Origin: Terriglobia bacterium
Lineage (GTDB): Bacteria > Acidobacteriota > Terriglobia > Bryobacterales > Bryobacteraceae
Length of the DNA: 64,000 nt
Reading direction: 5' to 3'
Assembly (NCBI GenBank): GCA_020073345.1
Contig: JAIQFI010000036.1
Span: forward strand, 1-64,000
The notes beneath the pieces are model-generated. The model was given only the letters and a program-made list of their open reading frames with translations, was not told the origin of the DNA and made no database searches. Positions 1 to 8,074 of this stretch are shown here, in pieces; position 1 is the first letter of the stretch; each line of letters starts with the position of its first letter. A program made the position numbers and the translations under genes.

Positions 1-523
1 GCCGATATTCACCCCTGTCGTCAGTTACCTTGTTCGCGAAGTTGTCTTTGACTTCGCGGCGGCCGTCAACGATATCGATCCGGACCGCTTCCACTGTGAG
101 GCCGTAGAGCGGGTCCCCATCGCTGTTGAGGATCCGCCCCTTAACGACGCTTTGCGGCACTAACCGAAGCGTGGCGGTGTCAAAATCCGGCGCCCAGAGC
201 GTGGTCGCGGTTGGACTATTGTTCTCCTCGGAACGATAACCTTGCCGCGAAGCCTGAAGCGAGGCGCTAATCAGGTTTTCGGCTTCAAAGGAAAACCTGC
301 CCGAGGAGTCAGTCACCGTTCGCTGGGGATCTGGCTGCCGGAATGACTCACCTGGGCGGAGCTGGGGTTGCGCCCGCATGATCACGAGCGCGCCGGAGAT
401 CGGCTGCCCGGTCGCGGAGTTCACCACCGTGCCTGCAATTGTAGCTTTAGTGCTTGCCGGTTCTTGAGCTTGAAGAAAAGCGAAGCCAAAAGTCACAAGT
501 AAGATATACAATCGAACTGTCAC
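1..523 (-). CDS. Carboxypeptidase-regulatory-domain exported protein (3' end outside window)
   Basis: Reading leftward from a GTG at 523, the product starts with a hydrophobic signal peptide (VRLYILLVTFGFAFLQAQ), then a segment (TIAGTVVNSATGQPISGA) that matches the start of a CarboxypepD_reg (transthyretin-like) domain. Further beta-strand-rich sequence continues to the window edge. In Acidobacteriota this domain usually precedes either an Oar-like TonB barrel or a plain exported regulatory-domain repeat protein, and the visible 174 residues cannot decide between them. GTG was chosen because no in-frame ATG precedes the signal peptide; the Shine-Dalgarno is weak. The 50 bases upstream are AT-rich compared with the surroundings and probably hold its promoter. 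The gene starts 50 bp after the clpS stop on the same strand. Confidence 0.7.
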   Translation of the reverse strand, partial: MTVRLYILLVTFGFAFLQAQEPASTKATIAGTVVNSATGQPISGALVIMRAQPQLRPGESFRQPDPQRTVTDSSGRFSFEAENLISASLQASRQGYRSEENNSPTATTLWAPDFDTATLRLVPQSVVKGRILNSDGDPLYGLTVEAVRIDIVDGRREVKDNFANKVTDDRGEYR

Positions 524-572
524 TTGACATTTAATATATATGATTTCCGAATGATTTGTGACTAGCCCCGGA

Positions 573-905
573 CTAGCTGGCTCTGCCTGCCGGTTCGATC
601 ACCGCGCTCATCGAGCCCTTGGAAATGGGCATCCGCGGATCGGCGCCGTAGGCGTGGATCTGGTCGCGGCCGAATTCGGCCTGCTCCCGCTCGCAGGTGA
701 GCACGATGGTGCGGCCGTCGGTGTCCACCTCCACCGCATGGCGAAAGGCGGCCTCGGGCGAGTGGCAAAAAATCTTCATCAGCATCTCGATGACGTAATC
801 GTAAGTGTGTTCGTCGTCGTCCAGCAAGACGACATGGAACAGCGGTGTATGTTGATCCTGACTTGCGGCGCCGGACTCGGGCGCGGCGGTGGTCTTGGTC
901 GCCAT
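573..905 (-). CDS. clpS: ATP-dependent Clp protease adaptor ClpS
   Basis: This 110-residue protein has a variable, Ala/Thr-rich N-terminal arm (about residues 1-22) and then the compact ClpS fold. The LLDDDEHTYDYVIEMLMKIF stretch carries the conserved D-D/N-E-x-T-x-x-x-V pattern that binds N-degron substrates. ClpS docks on the N-domain of ClpA/ClpC in the cytoplasm and hands over proteins with destabilising N-terminal residues. Length is normal for the family. Its ATG directly follows the TAA of the upstream TsaC/Sua5 gene with no gap, so the two are almost certainly co-transcribed and translationally coupled. No clpA or clpC lies in the window. Confidence 0.93.
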   Translation of the reverse strand: MATKTTAAPESGAASQDQHTPLFHVVLLDDDEHTYDYVIEMLMKIFCHSPEAAFRHAVEVDTDGRTIVLTCEREQAEFGRDQIHAYGADPRMPISKGSMSAVIEPAGRAS

Positions 906-1583
906 TTAAGAACCCTTCAAGACCTCCGCGATCGCTGTCTCTGGAATGACGCCTTGCTTGATCACGCGCCAATAGGGCTCGGTGATGTCGACGGTGGTGG
1001 CTCCCAGGCCGGTGGCGGGTCCGGCGTCGAGCACCAGGTCGACGCGGCCGTCCATGACTCCGAATACCTCGATGCCGCTGGTACAGGTAGGCTGGCCGGA
1101 AAGGTTGGCGCTGGTCGCGATCAGAGGTTGCGCCAGCCGCTCGAGCAGGGCATTGGCGACTCTCGATTTGGACTGCCGCATGGCCAGGCGGCCGGTGTTC
1201 CCGGTCACTTTCAAGGGCACGCGGGAAGAAGCCTGAACGATGATGGTCAGCTCACCCGGCCAGAAGTGCCGGGCGAGAAGATAGAACCTGGCCGACATCT
1301 CTTTTGTCAGTTCTTCGGCCATCACTACGTCGCTGACCAGGAGGGGCAATGCCCGGTCCTGCTCGCGGCCCTTGGCAGCGAAGATTCGTCCCACGGCGTG
1401 CAGGTTCAGAGGATCGCAGACCAGCGTGTAGAGCGCGTCGGTAGGAATCGCGACCACTTCGCCCCGCCGGACCGCGGCGGCCGCGCGCTCGATGGCGCGT
1501 TCGGACGGGCGCTCCGCGTCAATCTCGATCAGGTCGGTGGGCACGTTTTGAATCCACGATTCGAATCTCAGTCTACCGCTCAA
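906..1583 (-). CDS. Threonylcarbamoyl-AMP synthase family protein (Sua5/YciO/YrdC)
   Basis: The 225-residue product contains a YrdC-like domain over nearly its whole length: an IPTDALYTLVCDP motif near residue 48, AKGREQDRALPLLVSD near residue 70, and the TSANLSGQPTCTS segment near residue 157. TsaC/Sua5 proteins make threonylcarbamoyl-AMP from Thr, bicarbonate and ATP for the tRNA t6A37 modification. The first motif departs from the usual PTDTVYGLGC, and YciO-type relatives also vary there, so the exact subfamily is uncertain. The ATG overlaps the end of the upstream methyltransferase gene by 11 bases, indicating translational coupling; clpS follows immediately. No SUA5 C-terminal domain is present. 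Confidence 0.85.
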   Translation of the reverse strand: MSGRLRFESWIQNVPTDLIEIDAERPSERAIERAAAAVRRGEVVAIPTDALYTLVCDPLNLHAVGRIFAAKGREQDRALPLLVSDVVMAEELTKEMSARFYLLARHFWPGELTIIVQASSRVPLKVTGNTGRLAMRQSKSRVANALLERLAQPLIATSANLSGQPTCTSGIEVFGVMDGRVDLVLDAGPATGLGATTVDITEPYWRVIKQGVIPETAIAEVLKGS

Positions 1584-3450
1584 TCGCTTGCGCTACATCG
1601 ATGGCCGTCTGGTATCGCCCGAAAGGAGCGCTCAACTGGACGCCGGCCACCAGCGGACGTACGCGCTGGACCATCTCCCTCGCGATGGCCACGCCTTCGG
1701 CCCGCGCCGCTTCAGCATTGTCGGCGAGGCGCATGCGTTCCATATAGGGCTCGGGTACGGGAACGCGCAGTTCGTTGACCATGAATTCCGCGTTGCGGAA
1801 ACTGGTCAGCGGCCAGATGCCGGCGATCACGGGAATCCCAAACTCCGCGGTGCGCTTGAGGAAGGCGTCCAGCAGATCGAGATCGAACACGGGCTGGGTC
1901 ACTGCATACTCCGCGCCCGCTTTGACCTTGGCTTCATAACGGCGAATCTCTTCGTCCAGGTTGTAAGCGCCCGGATTGGCGCCTACTCCCAGCAGCAGCG
2001 CGGTTTGCGAACCCATCGGGTTGCCGCCCAGATCCATGCCGTGGTTAAGATTATTCACGATGGTCGAGAGCCCGATGGAATCGACGTCGAACACCGCGGT
2101 CGCATCGGGATAGACACCCATGCGCGGCGGATCGCCGGTGATGCAGATCAGGTTGCGGACGCCCACCATGTGCGCACCCAGCAGCTCGCTCTGGATGCTC
2201 AGAATATTGCGGTCGCGGCAGCAGACGTGCAGCACGGATTCGATTCCGGCTTCCCGCTGGATCAGCTGGCAGGTGACCTGGGCGCTCAACCGGGCGCTGG
2301 CGCGAGGACCATCGGGAACGTTGATACAGTCGATGCCGGCTTCCTTGCAAAGCTTTGCTCCGGCGATTTCCTTGGAAGCATCCAGCCCGCGCGGCGGAAG
2401 AATTTCGACAAAGGCTACGAATGTCCCGGCGGCCAGTTTCGCGCCCAGCTTGCTCTTGTCCGCCACGGGGATTTTCGACATCGGCTTGGGTTTGGCCGTG
2501 GGTTCATCCACCATGACCGAGGCGGAAGCGGCCGACGCATGAGCCGGCTGCAAACTGCGAACCTCATTGCGGATTTCCTTGATGTGCTCCGGCGTGGTCC
2601 CGCAGCAGCCGCCGACAATCCGCGCACCGGCCTGCAGGAAGCGCGCGGCGTAGTGCGCCATGTACTCGGCCGAGCACAGATAGATGTTGCGGCCGTCGAC
2701 GCTGGCGGGGAGGCCGGCGTTCGGCAGCGCGCTGAGCGGCTTGCTGGTATAGGCACCCATCTTTTCCAGGGTCTCGAGCATCACCTTGGGTCCGGAGGAG
2801 CAGTTGAGGCCGATGACGTCCACCGGCATGGCGTCCAGCGCCCGCGTGAAATCTTCAATGGACGTTCCGTCCTGAAGGCGGCCGTCGTCTTCGATGCTCA
2901 AGTGCGCCATCAGGACCATTTCGGGCCCGGCTGCCTCGCGTGCCGCTTCCACGGCAGCACGAACCTCGTTTAAGTCCCGAAACGTCTCGAGCATCAGACA
3001 ATCGACGCCGGCTTCGATCAGCGCTTCGATCTGCTCGCGGAAGATGGAACGGGCTTCCTCGATCGTCGTGGAACCCAGCGGCTCCAGGCGAACTCCCAGC
3101 GGACCGATCGCGGCTGCCACGAAGGCCTGATCGCGGGCGGCTTCGCGCGCGATCCTCACGCCCGCTCGATTGATGAGCCGGACCTTGTCCGCGAAGCCGA
3201 AGGGCGCCAGGCGCTTGCGGTTCGCGCCGAACGTGTTGGTCTCGATGATCTCGGCTCCGGCGCGGACGTACTCCTGATGAACGTCGCGCACCAGAGCGGG
3301 GAGCGAGAGATTCAATTCGTCATAACAGCGGTTGATGAAGGCGCCCTTGGAATAGAGCATGGTGCCCATGGCGCCGTCCGCCACCCATACGCGCTGGGCA
3401 AGGGTCTCCCGGAACTCGGCGGCTCGGGTCGGTGTCGCGGTCACTGGCAT
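1573..3450 (-). CDS. Bifunctional homocysteine S-methyltransferase / 5,10-methylenetetrahydrofolate reductase
   Basis: This is a 625-residue two-domain enzyme. Residues about 10-295 form a homocysteine S-methyltransferase barrel, with DGAMGT near residue 25 and zinc-ligand cysteines at Cys217 (GLNCSSGP) and Cys282-Cys283 (GGCCGTTP). A short linker rich in Ala/Ser/Lys leads to a MetF-like methylenetetrahydrofolate reductase domain (about 335-620) with CITGDPP and AVTQPVFDLD motifs. The same architecture occurs in Bacillus YitJ and many Acidobacteriota. The enzyme would couple folate one-carbon reduction to methionine synthesis; the methyl donor of the first domain cannot be read from sequence. 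It sits 22 bases after the HipA-like gene and overlaps the next gene, so it is the core of a four-gene operon. Confidence 0.93.
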   Translation of the reverse strand: MPVTATPTRAAEFRETLAQRVWVADGAMGTMLYSKGAFINRCYDELNLSLPALVRDVHQEYVRAGAEIIETNTFGANRKRLAPFGFADKVRLINRAGVRIAREAARDQAFVAAAIGPLGVRLEPLGSTTIEEARSIFREQIEALIEAGVDCLMLETFRDLNEVRAAVEAAREAAGPEMVLMAHLSIEDDGRLQDGTSIEDFTRALDAMPVDVIGLNCSSGPKVMLETLEKMGAYTSKPLSALPNAGLPASVDGRNIYLCSAEYMAHYAARFLQAGARIVGGCCGTTPEHIKEIRNEVRSLQPAHASAASASVMVDEPTAKPKPMSKIPVADKSKLGAKLAAGTFVAFVEILPPRGLDASKEIAGAKLCKEAGIDCINVPDGPRASARLSAQVTCQLIQREAGIESVLHVCCRDRNILSIQSELLGAHMVGVRNLICITGDPPRMGVYPDATAVFDVDSIGLSTIVNNLNHGMDLGGNPMGSQTALLLGVGANPGAYNLDEEIRRYEAKVKAGAEYAVTQPVFDLDLLDAFLKRTAEFGIPVIAGIWPLTSFRNAEFMVNELRVPVPEPYMERMRLADNAEAARAEGVAIAREMVQRVRPLVAGVQLSAPFGRYQTAIDVAQAIER

Positions 3451-3472
3451 GTTCGTTCTTAGCGTTAAGCCT

Positions 3473-4300
3473 TCACGGGCGCCAGTCCGGGAACGGACTG
3501 AATGGTCCCGAACAACATTGTTCGATCAGGTCTGGCACTCGTGCGCGTCGCCTCATCAGGCGTTCCAGCAGGCGTTCCAACTCGTCTTCGTCGCCCTCCA
3601 ACCAGGCCGGAGGAATGCGTTTCACCGCCTGATCCACAACTTCTTCCGGAAAATTCCGGATGCGGTTGAGCCAAGGCTCGAATTCGGCGAGACTACGCAC
3701 CGCCCGATAGACCAGAGGGCGGAAATACAAGCCCTGAATCGCCGATTCCCCCAAACGCCAGTGGGGTCCTTCAAAGACATAACCATTGTCTACCATCTGG
3801 GCCACGAAACCCAAACGCTGGGGCTCGGAGGCCAAAGCCTCCAGGACTCGGGCCCGAAAAAAGATGGCCTGGCGGGAATCGGCGTTGCCCATCCATTTAT
3901 CGAACGCCAGCACGGCCCGGAAATCGGACAGATTCTCTACTTTGTCGAGCAGTGTATCGGGCAGAAAGTCGTACACCACGGTGTGCGCTGGATCGCCCGG
4001 GAAGCGCGAGCCGAAGTGCCAGCCCGGAGTCACCGCGCGGTGCTCCCGGCCGAGCTGGATGTGGATCTCGGGATCGCCGGCCAGAACGTCGGGGGTGATC
4101 TCCACCATGGCGACTTCCGGAGCGGAGATACCCAGGTAGTGCAGGAACGTCGAGGCGATCCATTCGTTGATCAGAATGCGGCGATGCTGCGGGTTGTTGT
4201 GGAACTTGACGACGTAGGAATGACCGTCGGAAGCTTCCATCAAGTGGGCCTGCGCTCCCCCGCGCATCTTGCGGATGAGGCGGCGAGCAATAACCGGCAT
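3473..4300 (-). CDS. HipA-like kinase-domain protein (HipA_2 type)
   Basis: The 275-residue product resembles the stand-alone HipA-like kinase family (HipA_2). It begins with a beta-rich nucleotide-binding region (HSYVVKFHNN near residue 30, with a candidate catalytic Lys), followed by a helical region with LINEWIAS. The catalytic-loop-like FDKWMGNADSRQ lies near residue 135 and a metal-binding-like MVDNGYVF near 170. Unlike classical HipA toxins it lacks the N-terminal HipA domain and has no HipB antitoxin next to it, so a toxin role is not supported; substrates of this subfamily are not known to me. It heads the methyltransferase > tsaC > clpS operon and is divergent from the small gene starting at 4346. 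Confidence 0.72.
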   Translation of the reverse strand: MPVIARRLIRKMRGGAQAHLMEASDGHSYVVKFHNNPQHRRILINEWIASTFLHYLGISAPEVAMVEITPDVLAGDPEIHIQLGREHRAVTPGWHFGSRFPGDPAHTVVYDFLPDTLLDKVENLSDFRAVLAFDKWMGNADSRQAIFFRARVLEALASEPQRLGFVAQMVDNGYVFEGPHWRLGESAIQGLYFRPLVYRAVRSLAEFEPWLNRIRNFPEEVVDQAVKRIPPAWLEGDEDELERLLERLMRRRARVPDLIEQCCSGPFSPFPDWRP

Positions 4301-4345
4301 CTCAAGAGCTTGGTGGGAGGAGGGGCACTAGAGTACCTTGATTAT

Positions 4346-4567
4346 ATGCCCGATGAAAAGGAAACACCTCGCCCTGGTTCGAACAAGGAAAGTTCGAGCA
4401 AGGAAGAAGTCGCGCTGGAGTTGATGAAATTTATCGCCAACACAACCGGTGTCGGCAAGACGTCGACGGGAGCCGGATTTGGAGGGAAGCCTCCGAAGGG
4501 TCCTGAGGAGCAGGTGGATGCCCTTTTGCAGCTTTACGAACGCTGCCGGGGTGTTGTAGAAAAGTAG
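4346..4567 (+). CDS. Unrecognised 73-aa protein upstream of a Ser/Thr kinase
   Basis: I do not recognise this family. The product has a charged, Ser/Glu/Lys-rich N-terminus (about residues 1-22), then a compact region beginning ELMKFIANTTGVGKTSTGAG, a Gly/Pro/Lys turn (GFGGKPPKGPEEQ) and a short C-terminal helix (VDALLQLYERCRGVVEK). There is no signal peptide or membrane segment. It starts 45 bp from the divergent HipA-like gene and ends 20 bp before the kinase gene, so co-expression with the kinase is likely. A second, damaged copy lies just after the same kinase (7296-7511). Third positions differ between the copies in the 3' half while residues are kept, which argues that both once encoded protein. 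No strong Shine-Dalgarno is visible before the ATG. Confidence 0.65.
   Translation: MPDEKETPRPGSNKESSSKEEVALELMKFIANTTGVGKTSTGAGFGGKPPKGPEEQVDALLQLYERCRGVVEK
4412..4479 (+). repeat. 68-bp direct repeat, copy 1 (identical to 7366-7433)
   Basis: These 68 bases, inside the small gene 4346-4567, are identical base for base to 7366-7433. Outside the tract the two genes differ at many synonymous sites. The sharp switch from 100% identity to diverged codons suggests recent gene conversion or recombination between the two copies flanking the kinase gene. Confidence 0.9.
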
Positions 4568-4587
4568 ACTGAACGGAACGCTCAACG

Positions 4588-7299
4588 ATGAGCGACCAAC
4601 ACCAAGACGGGAAACCAGACCGCGATGAAGCCTCCCTGCTAGGGAGCCTGGGTGGCGTGCCGACGGCAACCCAAATCACACCCGGGGCGGAGTTAGGGCC
4701 GTACAAAATCGAGGCGTTGTTGGGCGCCGGCGGCATGGGCCAGGTGTTTCGAGCCCGCGATACGCGATTGGGCCGCGTCGTGGCCATCAAAGTCCTGCCG
4801 CACGACAAGGTCGCCGATCCCGAAAGAAAGCGGCGTTTCCTGCAAGAGGCTCGCGCGGCTTCGGCGCTGAATCACCCCAATATCGTAACGCTGTACGATA
4901 TCGCCGCTGACAGCGGCATCGACTACCTGGTGATGGAATATGTCCCGGGCAAGTCGCTCGACCAGCTGATCGCGCCCAAAGGGCTGCCTTTGGCGGAAGC
5001 AATCGGCTACTCAGCACAGATCGCAGCCGCATTGGCGGCAGCCCACGCTGCGGGCATCGTCCATCGCGATATCAAACCGGCCAACGTCATTGTGGCGCAG
5101 GAATCACAAGTCAAGATTCTCGACTTCGGCCTCGCAAAACTCACCGAACGCACACCCGGGCCAGAGGGCGATACGCTGACCGCGGAATCGGCGCTGACCG
5201 AAGCTGGAACGGTGATGGGGACGGTTGCTTATATGTCCCCGGAACAGGCCAGCGCGCGGCCCACCGATCATCGCACCGATATCTTCTCGCTGGGAGTAGT
5301 TTTCTACGAGGCGGTCACTGGGCAACGACCATTCCGGCGCAAGACGCAAGTCGAAACCATGAGCGCCATCATCAATGACGCGGCGCCGCCCTTGGTGAAC
5401 CAGCCGCCGGAGTTCCAGGACATCGTCGACAAGGCATTGGCCAAGGATCCCAAGGATCGTTACCAGCACGCCGGCGATTTCGCGCTCGACCTGCGGCGCT
5501 TCCAGCGGGCCTGGGAATCGAAATCGCTGCCGAGCCTGCGCGGCGGCACCGTCGCCGCGCCGAAGCGACGGATGGGTTGGGCGATCGGAGCTGTGGTTGT
5601 TGGAATCGGCCTGGCGCTTGCGGGATGGCTCGCCCGGGGCCGCCCTGCGTCCGGCGACAACCCGCTGGCGAACGCGACGATTACCCGCCTCACCAATTTC
5701 GAAGGGTCCGAATTGGCGGCGGAAATCTCACCCGACGGCAAATTTATCGCGTTCATCTCGGACCGCGATGGACCGTTCGATGTGTTCGTGAGCCAAATCG
5801 GCAGTGGTGTGTTCCTTAACCGCACCCACGGGAAAGAGGGTGAGGTTCTGGACAACACCCGCAGTACGGGTTTCACTGGCGATGGATCCGACGTATGGAT
5901 CAGGGGCGGAGCCGATCGTGCGACGACCGAGATGCGCCTCATGAATTTGTTGGAGGGCCCGCCACGTCCATTCCTGGAGGCCGTCTCCGCCAGTTGGTCG
6001 GCCGACGGAAGCCGGATGGTCTTTCATCGAAGCAAAGGCGATCCTATTTTCGTAGCCGACCGCGATGGCTCGAATGCCAAGCAGATCTTTATCGATCCCA
6101 ATCCGGGAGGGCACTGCCACTATCCCGTCTGGTCTCCGGATGGAAAATGGATTTACTTCGTTCGCGGGAGTCCTGCAAGCCTTGAATTCGATTTGTGGCG
6201 CATTGCACCCACGGGAGGCGAGCCGGAGCGGCTAACCCACCACAACAACAACGTCGCGTTTCCCGCGCCGCTCGACAATCGCACCATCCTGTACGTCTCG
6301 CCCGCAGACGACGGGTCCGGCCCCTGGCTGTATGCGTTGGACGTGGAGAGCAAGACATCCCGCCGGCTAACTTTCGGAATCGAGAAGTATCTATCCGTTG
6401 CCACCAGTGCAGAGGGACACAGGGCGGTAGCCACCGTGGCCAACCCCAGCGGCTCACTCTGGAAGGTCCCGATCACGGATCATCGCGTCGGTGAGGATCA
6501 GGTCATGCGCTACGAGCTTCCGAGCGTGCGGGCGCTGGCGCCGCGGCTGAGGGGCAAAAGTGTGTTCTACCTTTCGTCGCTCAGTGGCGGGGATGGGTTG
6601 TGGCGCTACCAGGACGGCCAAGTCCTGGAACTGTGGAAGGGATCGGGCGGCCCCCTTCTGGCACCCGCTGCCGTCTCTTGGGACGGCAAGAAGGTAGCTA
6701 TCACGGTACGGCGCCAGGGCAAAATTCGTCTGAGTTTCATGGGAGATGACGGCTCAAATCTGACGGCGCTGGCCGAGAGCTTGGACGCAAGAGGGTCCGC
6801 CACCTGGTCGCCTGATGGGCGTTGGATCGCGATGGGGGGAGAGGATGGTACAGGTCCGGGGCTGTTCAAGATTCCCGTGGACGGCGGTGCTCCGGTCCGC
6901 CTAACCAAGACCTTGGGCACAAATCCTGTATGGTCGCCTGACGGCAACCTGATCTTCTACGGCGGACCGCCCACGGGCCGCATTCAGCAGCTGCAAGCCG
7001 TCCGGCCCGATGGCACTCCGGTCGAACTGCCGGATATCCGGGTACGCTCCGAGGGCGAACGATTCCAGTTCCTGCCCGATGGCAAAGGACTGGTTTACAT
7101 GGATGGTCAGCAGCGGCGAATGGATTTCGCCTTGCTCGACTTGACCACGATGAAGACCCGCCCACTGACACACCTCAATGATCGCGCCGCTATGCGGACG
7201 TTCGATATTACTCCCGACGGAAAGCAAATCGTCTTCGACCGCCTGCGGGAGAATTCTGATATCGTTCTGATTGATTTGCCGAAGAACGGGACGCCATGA
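4588..7299 (+). CDS. PknB-type Ser/Thr protein kinase with C-terminal PD40/TolB-like propeller
   Basis: This is a 903-residue membrane-anchored receptor-type kinase. The kinase domain spans about residues 38-310, with a Gly loop (LGAGGMGQV), catalytic Lys68, HRD at 159-161 (HRDIKPAN), DFG at 179 and GTVAYMSPEQA. A single transmembrane helix follows a basic stretch near residues 330-350 (GAVVVGIGLALAGWLARG). The remaining 550 residues contain repeated ISPDGKFIAFISDRDG-type PD40/WD40-like units forming a TolB-like propeller, expected outside the membrane. The ligand is unknown. This architecture is very common in Acidobacteriota. The gene is preceded at 20 bp and followed by an ATGA overlap by the two copies of the small gene, so all three form one transcription unit. 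Confidence 0.93.
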   Translation: MSDQHQDGKPDRDEASLLGSLGGVPTATQITPGAELGPYKIEALLGAGGMGQVFRARDTRLGRVVAIKVLPHDKVADPERKRRFLQEARAASALNHPNIVTLYDIAADSGIDYLVMEYVPGKSLDQLIAPKGLPLAEAIGYSAQIAAALAAAHAAGIVHRDIKPANVIVAQESQVKILDFGLAKLTERTPGPEGDTLTAESALTEAGTVMGTVAYMSPEQASARPTDHRTDIFSLGVVFYEAVTGQRPFRRKTQVETMSAIINDAAPPLVNQPPEFQDIVDKALAKDPKDRYQHAGDFALDLRRFQRAWESKSLPSLRGGTVAAPKRRMGWAIGAVVVGIGLALAGWLARGRPASGDNPLANATITRLTNFEGSELAAEISPDGKFIAFISDRDGPFDVFVSQIGSGVFLNRTHGKEGEVLDNTRSTGFTGDGSDVWIRGGADRATTEMRLMNLLEGPPRPFLEAVSASWSADGSRMVFHRSKGDPIFVADRDGSNAKQIFIDPNPGGHCHYPVWSPDGKWIYFVRGSPASLEFDLWRIAPTGGEPERLTHHNNNVAFPAPLDNRTILYVSPADDGSGPWLYALDVESKTSRRLTFGIEKYLSVATSAEGHRAVATVANPSGSLWKVPITDHRVGEDQVMRYELPSVRALAPRLRGKSVFYLSSLSGGDGLWRYQDGQVLELWKGSGGPLLAPAAVSWDGKKVAITVRRQGKIRLSFMGDDGSNLTALAESLDARGSATWSPDGRWIAMGGEDGTGPGLFKIPVDGGAPVRLTKTLGTNPVWSPDGNLIFYGGPPTGRIQQLQAVRPDGTPVELPDIRVRSEGERFQFLPDGKGLVYMDGQQRRMDFALLDLTTMKTRPLTHLNDRAAMRTFDITPDGKQIVFDRLRENSDIVLIDLPKNGTP

Positions 7300-7511
7300 A
7301 CCCCGACCGCGAAGACAACCTCGATAGTCTGTCCGTCTCTCCGACCCGGACCCTACTAACGCCCGGCGCTGGAGTTGATGAAATTTATCGCCAACACAAC
7401 CGGTGTCGGCAAGACGTCGACGGGAGCCGGATTCGGCGGCAAATCGCCCAAAGGCCCGGAGGAGCAGGTGGACGCACTGTTAGCGCTCTTTGAGCAGCAG
7501 TGGAGAAGTAG
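7296..7511 (+). pseudogene. Frameshifted second copy of the small kinase-associated gene
   Basis: The ATG at 7296 overlaps the kinase stop (ATGA), a classic coupled start, and reads MNPDREDNLDSLSVSPTRTL. The homologous body (ELMKFIANTTGVGKTSTGAG, then GFGGKSPKGPEEQVDALLALFEQQ) is in another frame, which is closed upstream by a TAA at 7358-7360. The bases matching the ending VEK-stop of the first copy (gtggagaagtag, 7500-7511) are back in the first frame. Two indels, one near 7360-7366 and one near 7497, would restore a single reading frame of about 70 codons. The gene therefore looks recently broken, or the sequence has two errors. Translation of the middle frame alone, from the ATG at 7378, would run to 7530, into the 3' end of the H1-like gene. 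Confidence 0.7.
7366..7433 (+). repeat. 68-bp direct repeat, copy 2 (identical to 4412-4479)
   Basis: Identical to 4412-4479. The boundaries are sharp: the preceding base differs (g here, c at 4411), and from 7434 onward nearly every codon of the conserved GFGGK..PKGPEEQVDALL segment uses a different synonymous base. The 5' edge of the tract lies next to the inferred frameshift. Confidence 0.9.
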
Positions 7512-7513
7512 AC

Positions 7514-7966
7514 CTACTTCTTCTTCTTAGCCTTCTTGGCTTTCTTGGCAGCTTTCTTGGCGGCCTTCTTGTCTAGTTTCTTGGCGGCTTTTTTGGGCGC
7601 GGCCTTTTTGGCAGCCTTTTTCGGCGCAGCCTTCTTGGCGGCCTTTTTGGGGGCGGCTTTTTTAGCGGCTGCCTTCTTGGCTACCTTTTTCTTGGGAGCG
7701 CTCTTCTTGGCCGCGGGCTTGGCGGCGGCCTTGGCAGGGGCGGCGGCTTTCTTGGCAGGCTTCTTGGCGGGCGGTGCGGAAGCGGGGATGGTCATCGCCG
7801 GGGCGGATACCGGAAGGATGGGAGTGATCACGGTCTCCGTCACTATGATGGTTTCTACTTCATCGTCCTCGTCGTAGTCGCCGATGTCATCATCCATGTT
7901 GATGTTGGATTCCTGCTCAAAGTCGTCCATATCGTCGTCTTCCATCGAGAACCGGTACTCTAACAT
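7514..7966 (-). CDS. Bipolar acidic/basic protein with histone H1-like Lys/Ala tail
   Basis: The 150-residue protein has two opposite halves. Residues about 1-40 are strongly acidic (DDDMDDFEQE, DIGDYDEDDEVE), residues 41-70 are Val/Ile/Pro-rich, and the rest is a Lys/Ala/Pro repeat (KKAAPKKAAKKAAPKKAAKK) ending in KKAKKAKKKK. The tail resembles bacterial histone H1-like proteins such as AlgP and Hc1, which bind DNA non-specifically. An acidic head on such a tail could mask or mediate contacts, which is inference. A strong Shine-Dalgarno (aggagg, 8 bases before the ATG) supports the start. The repeats are prone to slippage. It lies directly downstream of the lytic transglycosylase gene, which has a similar tail. 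Confidence 0.8.
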   Translation of the reverse strand: MLEYRFSMEDDDMDDFEQESNINMDDDIGDYDEDDEVETIIVTETVITPILPVSAPAMTIPASAPPAKKPAKKAAAPAKAAAKPAAKKSAPKKKVAKKAAAKKAAPKKAAKKAAPKKAAKKAAPKKAAKKLDKKAAKKAAKKAKKAKKKK

Positions 7967-8074
7967 TCAGACTGCCTCCTGTTTAGCGCATCGCGCTGCG
8001 TCTTTCAACAACGTGGGCGAAACGTGACAAGAATTAGAATATCGCGTTTTATTCAGAAGGCAAGGGGAAATGCA

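Noticed and set aside
558-1778. Long plus-strand open frames (406 and 461 codons) opposite tsaC and the methyltransferase
   Set aside because: They lack recognisable domains and ribosome sites and are antisense to well-supported enzymes; high GC content makes such shadows common.
4416-4480. Possible P-loop in the small protein (GVGKTST)
   Set aside because: The Walker A spacing A/G-x4-G-K-S/T is not met (Asn is at the first position), and a 73-residue protein is too short for a P-loop NTPase domain.
7536-7877. Open frame rich in AAFLAAFL on the plus strand
   Set aside because: It is the exact antisense of the Lys/Ala repeat of the H1-like gene; the apparent membrane-like repeats come from the complement of lysine codons.
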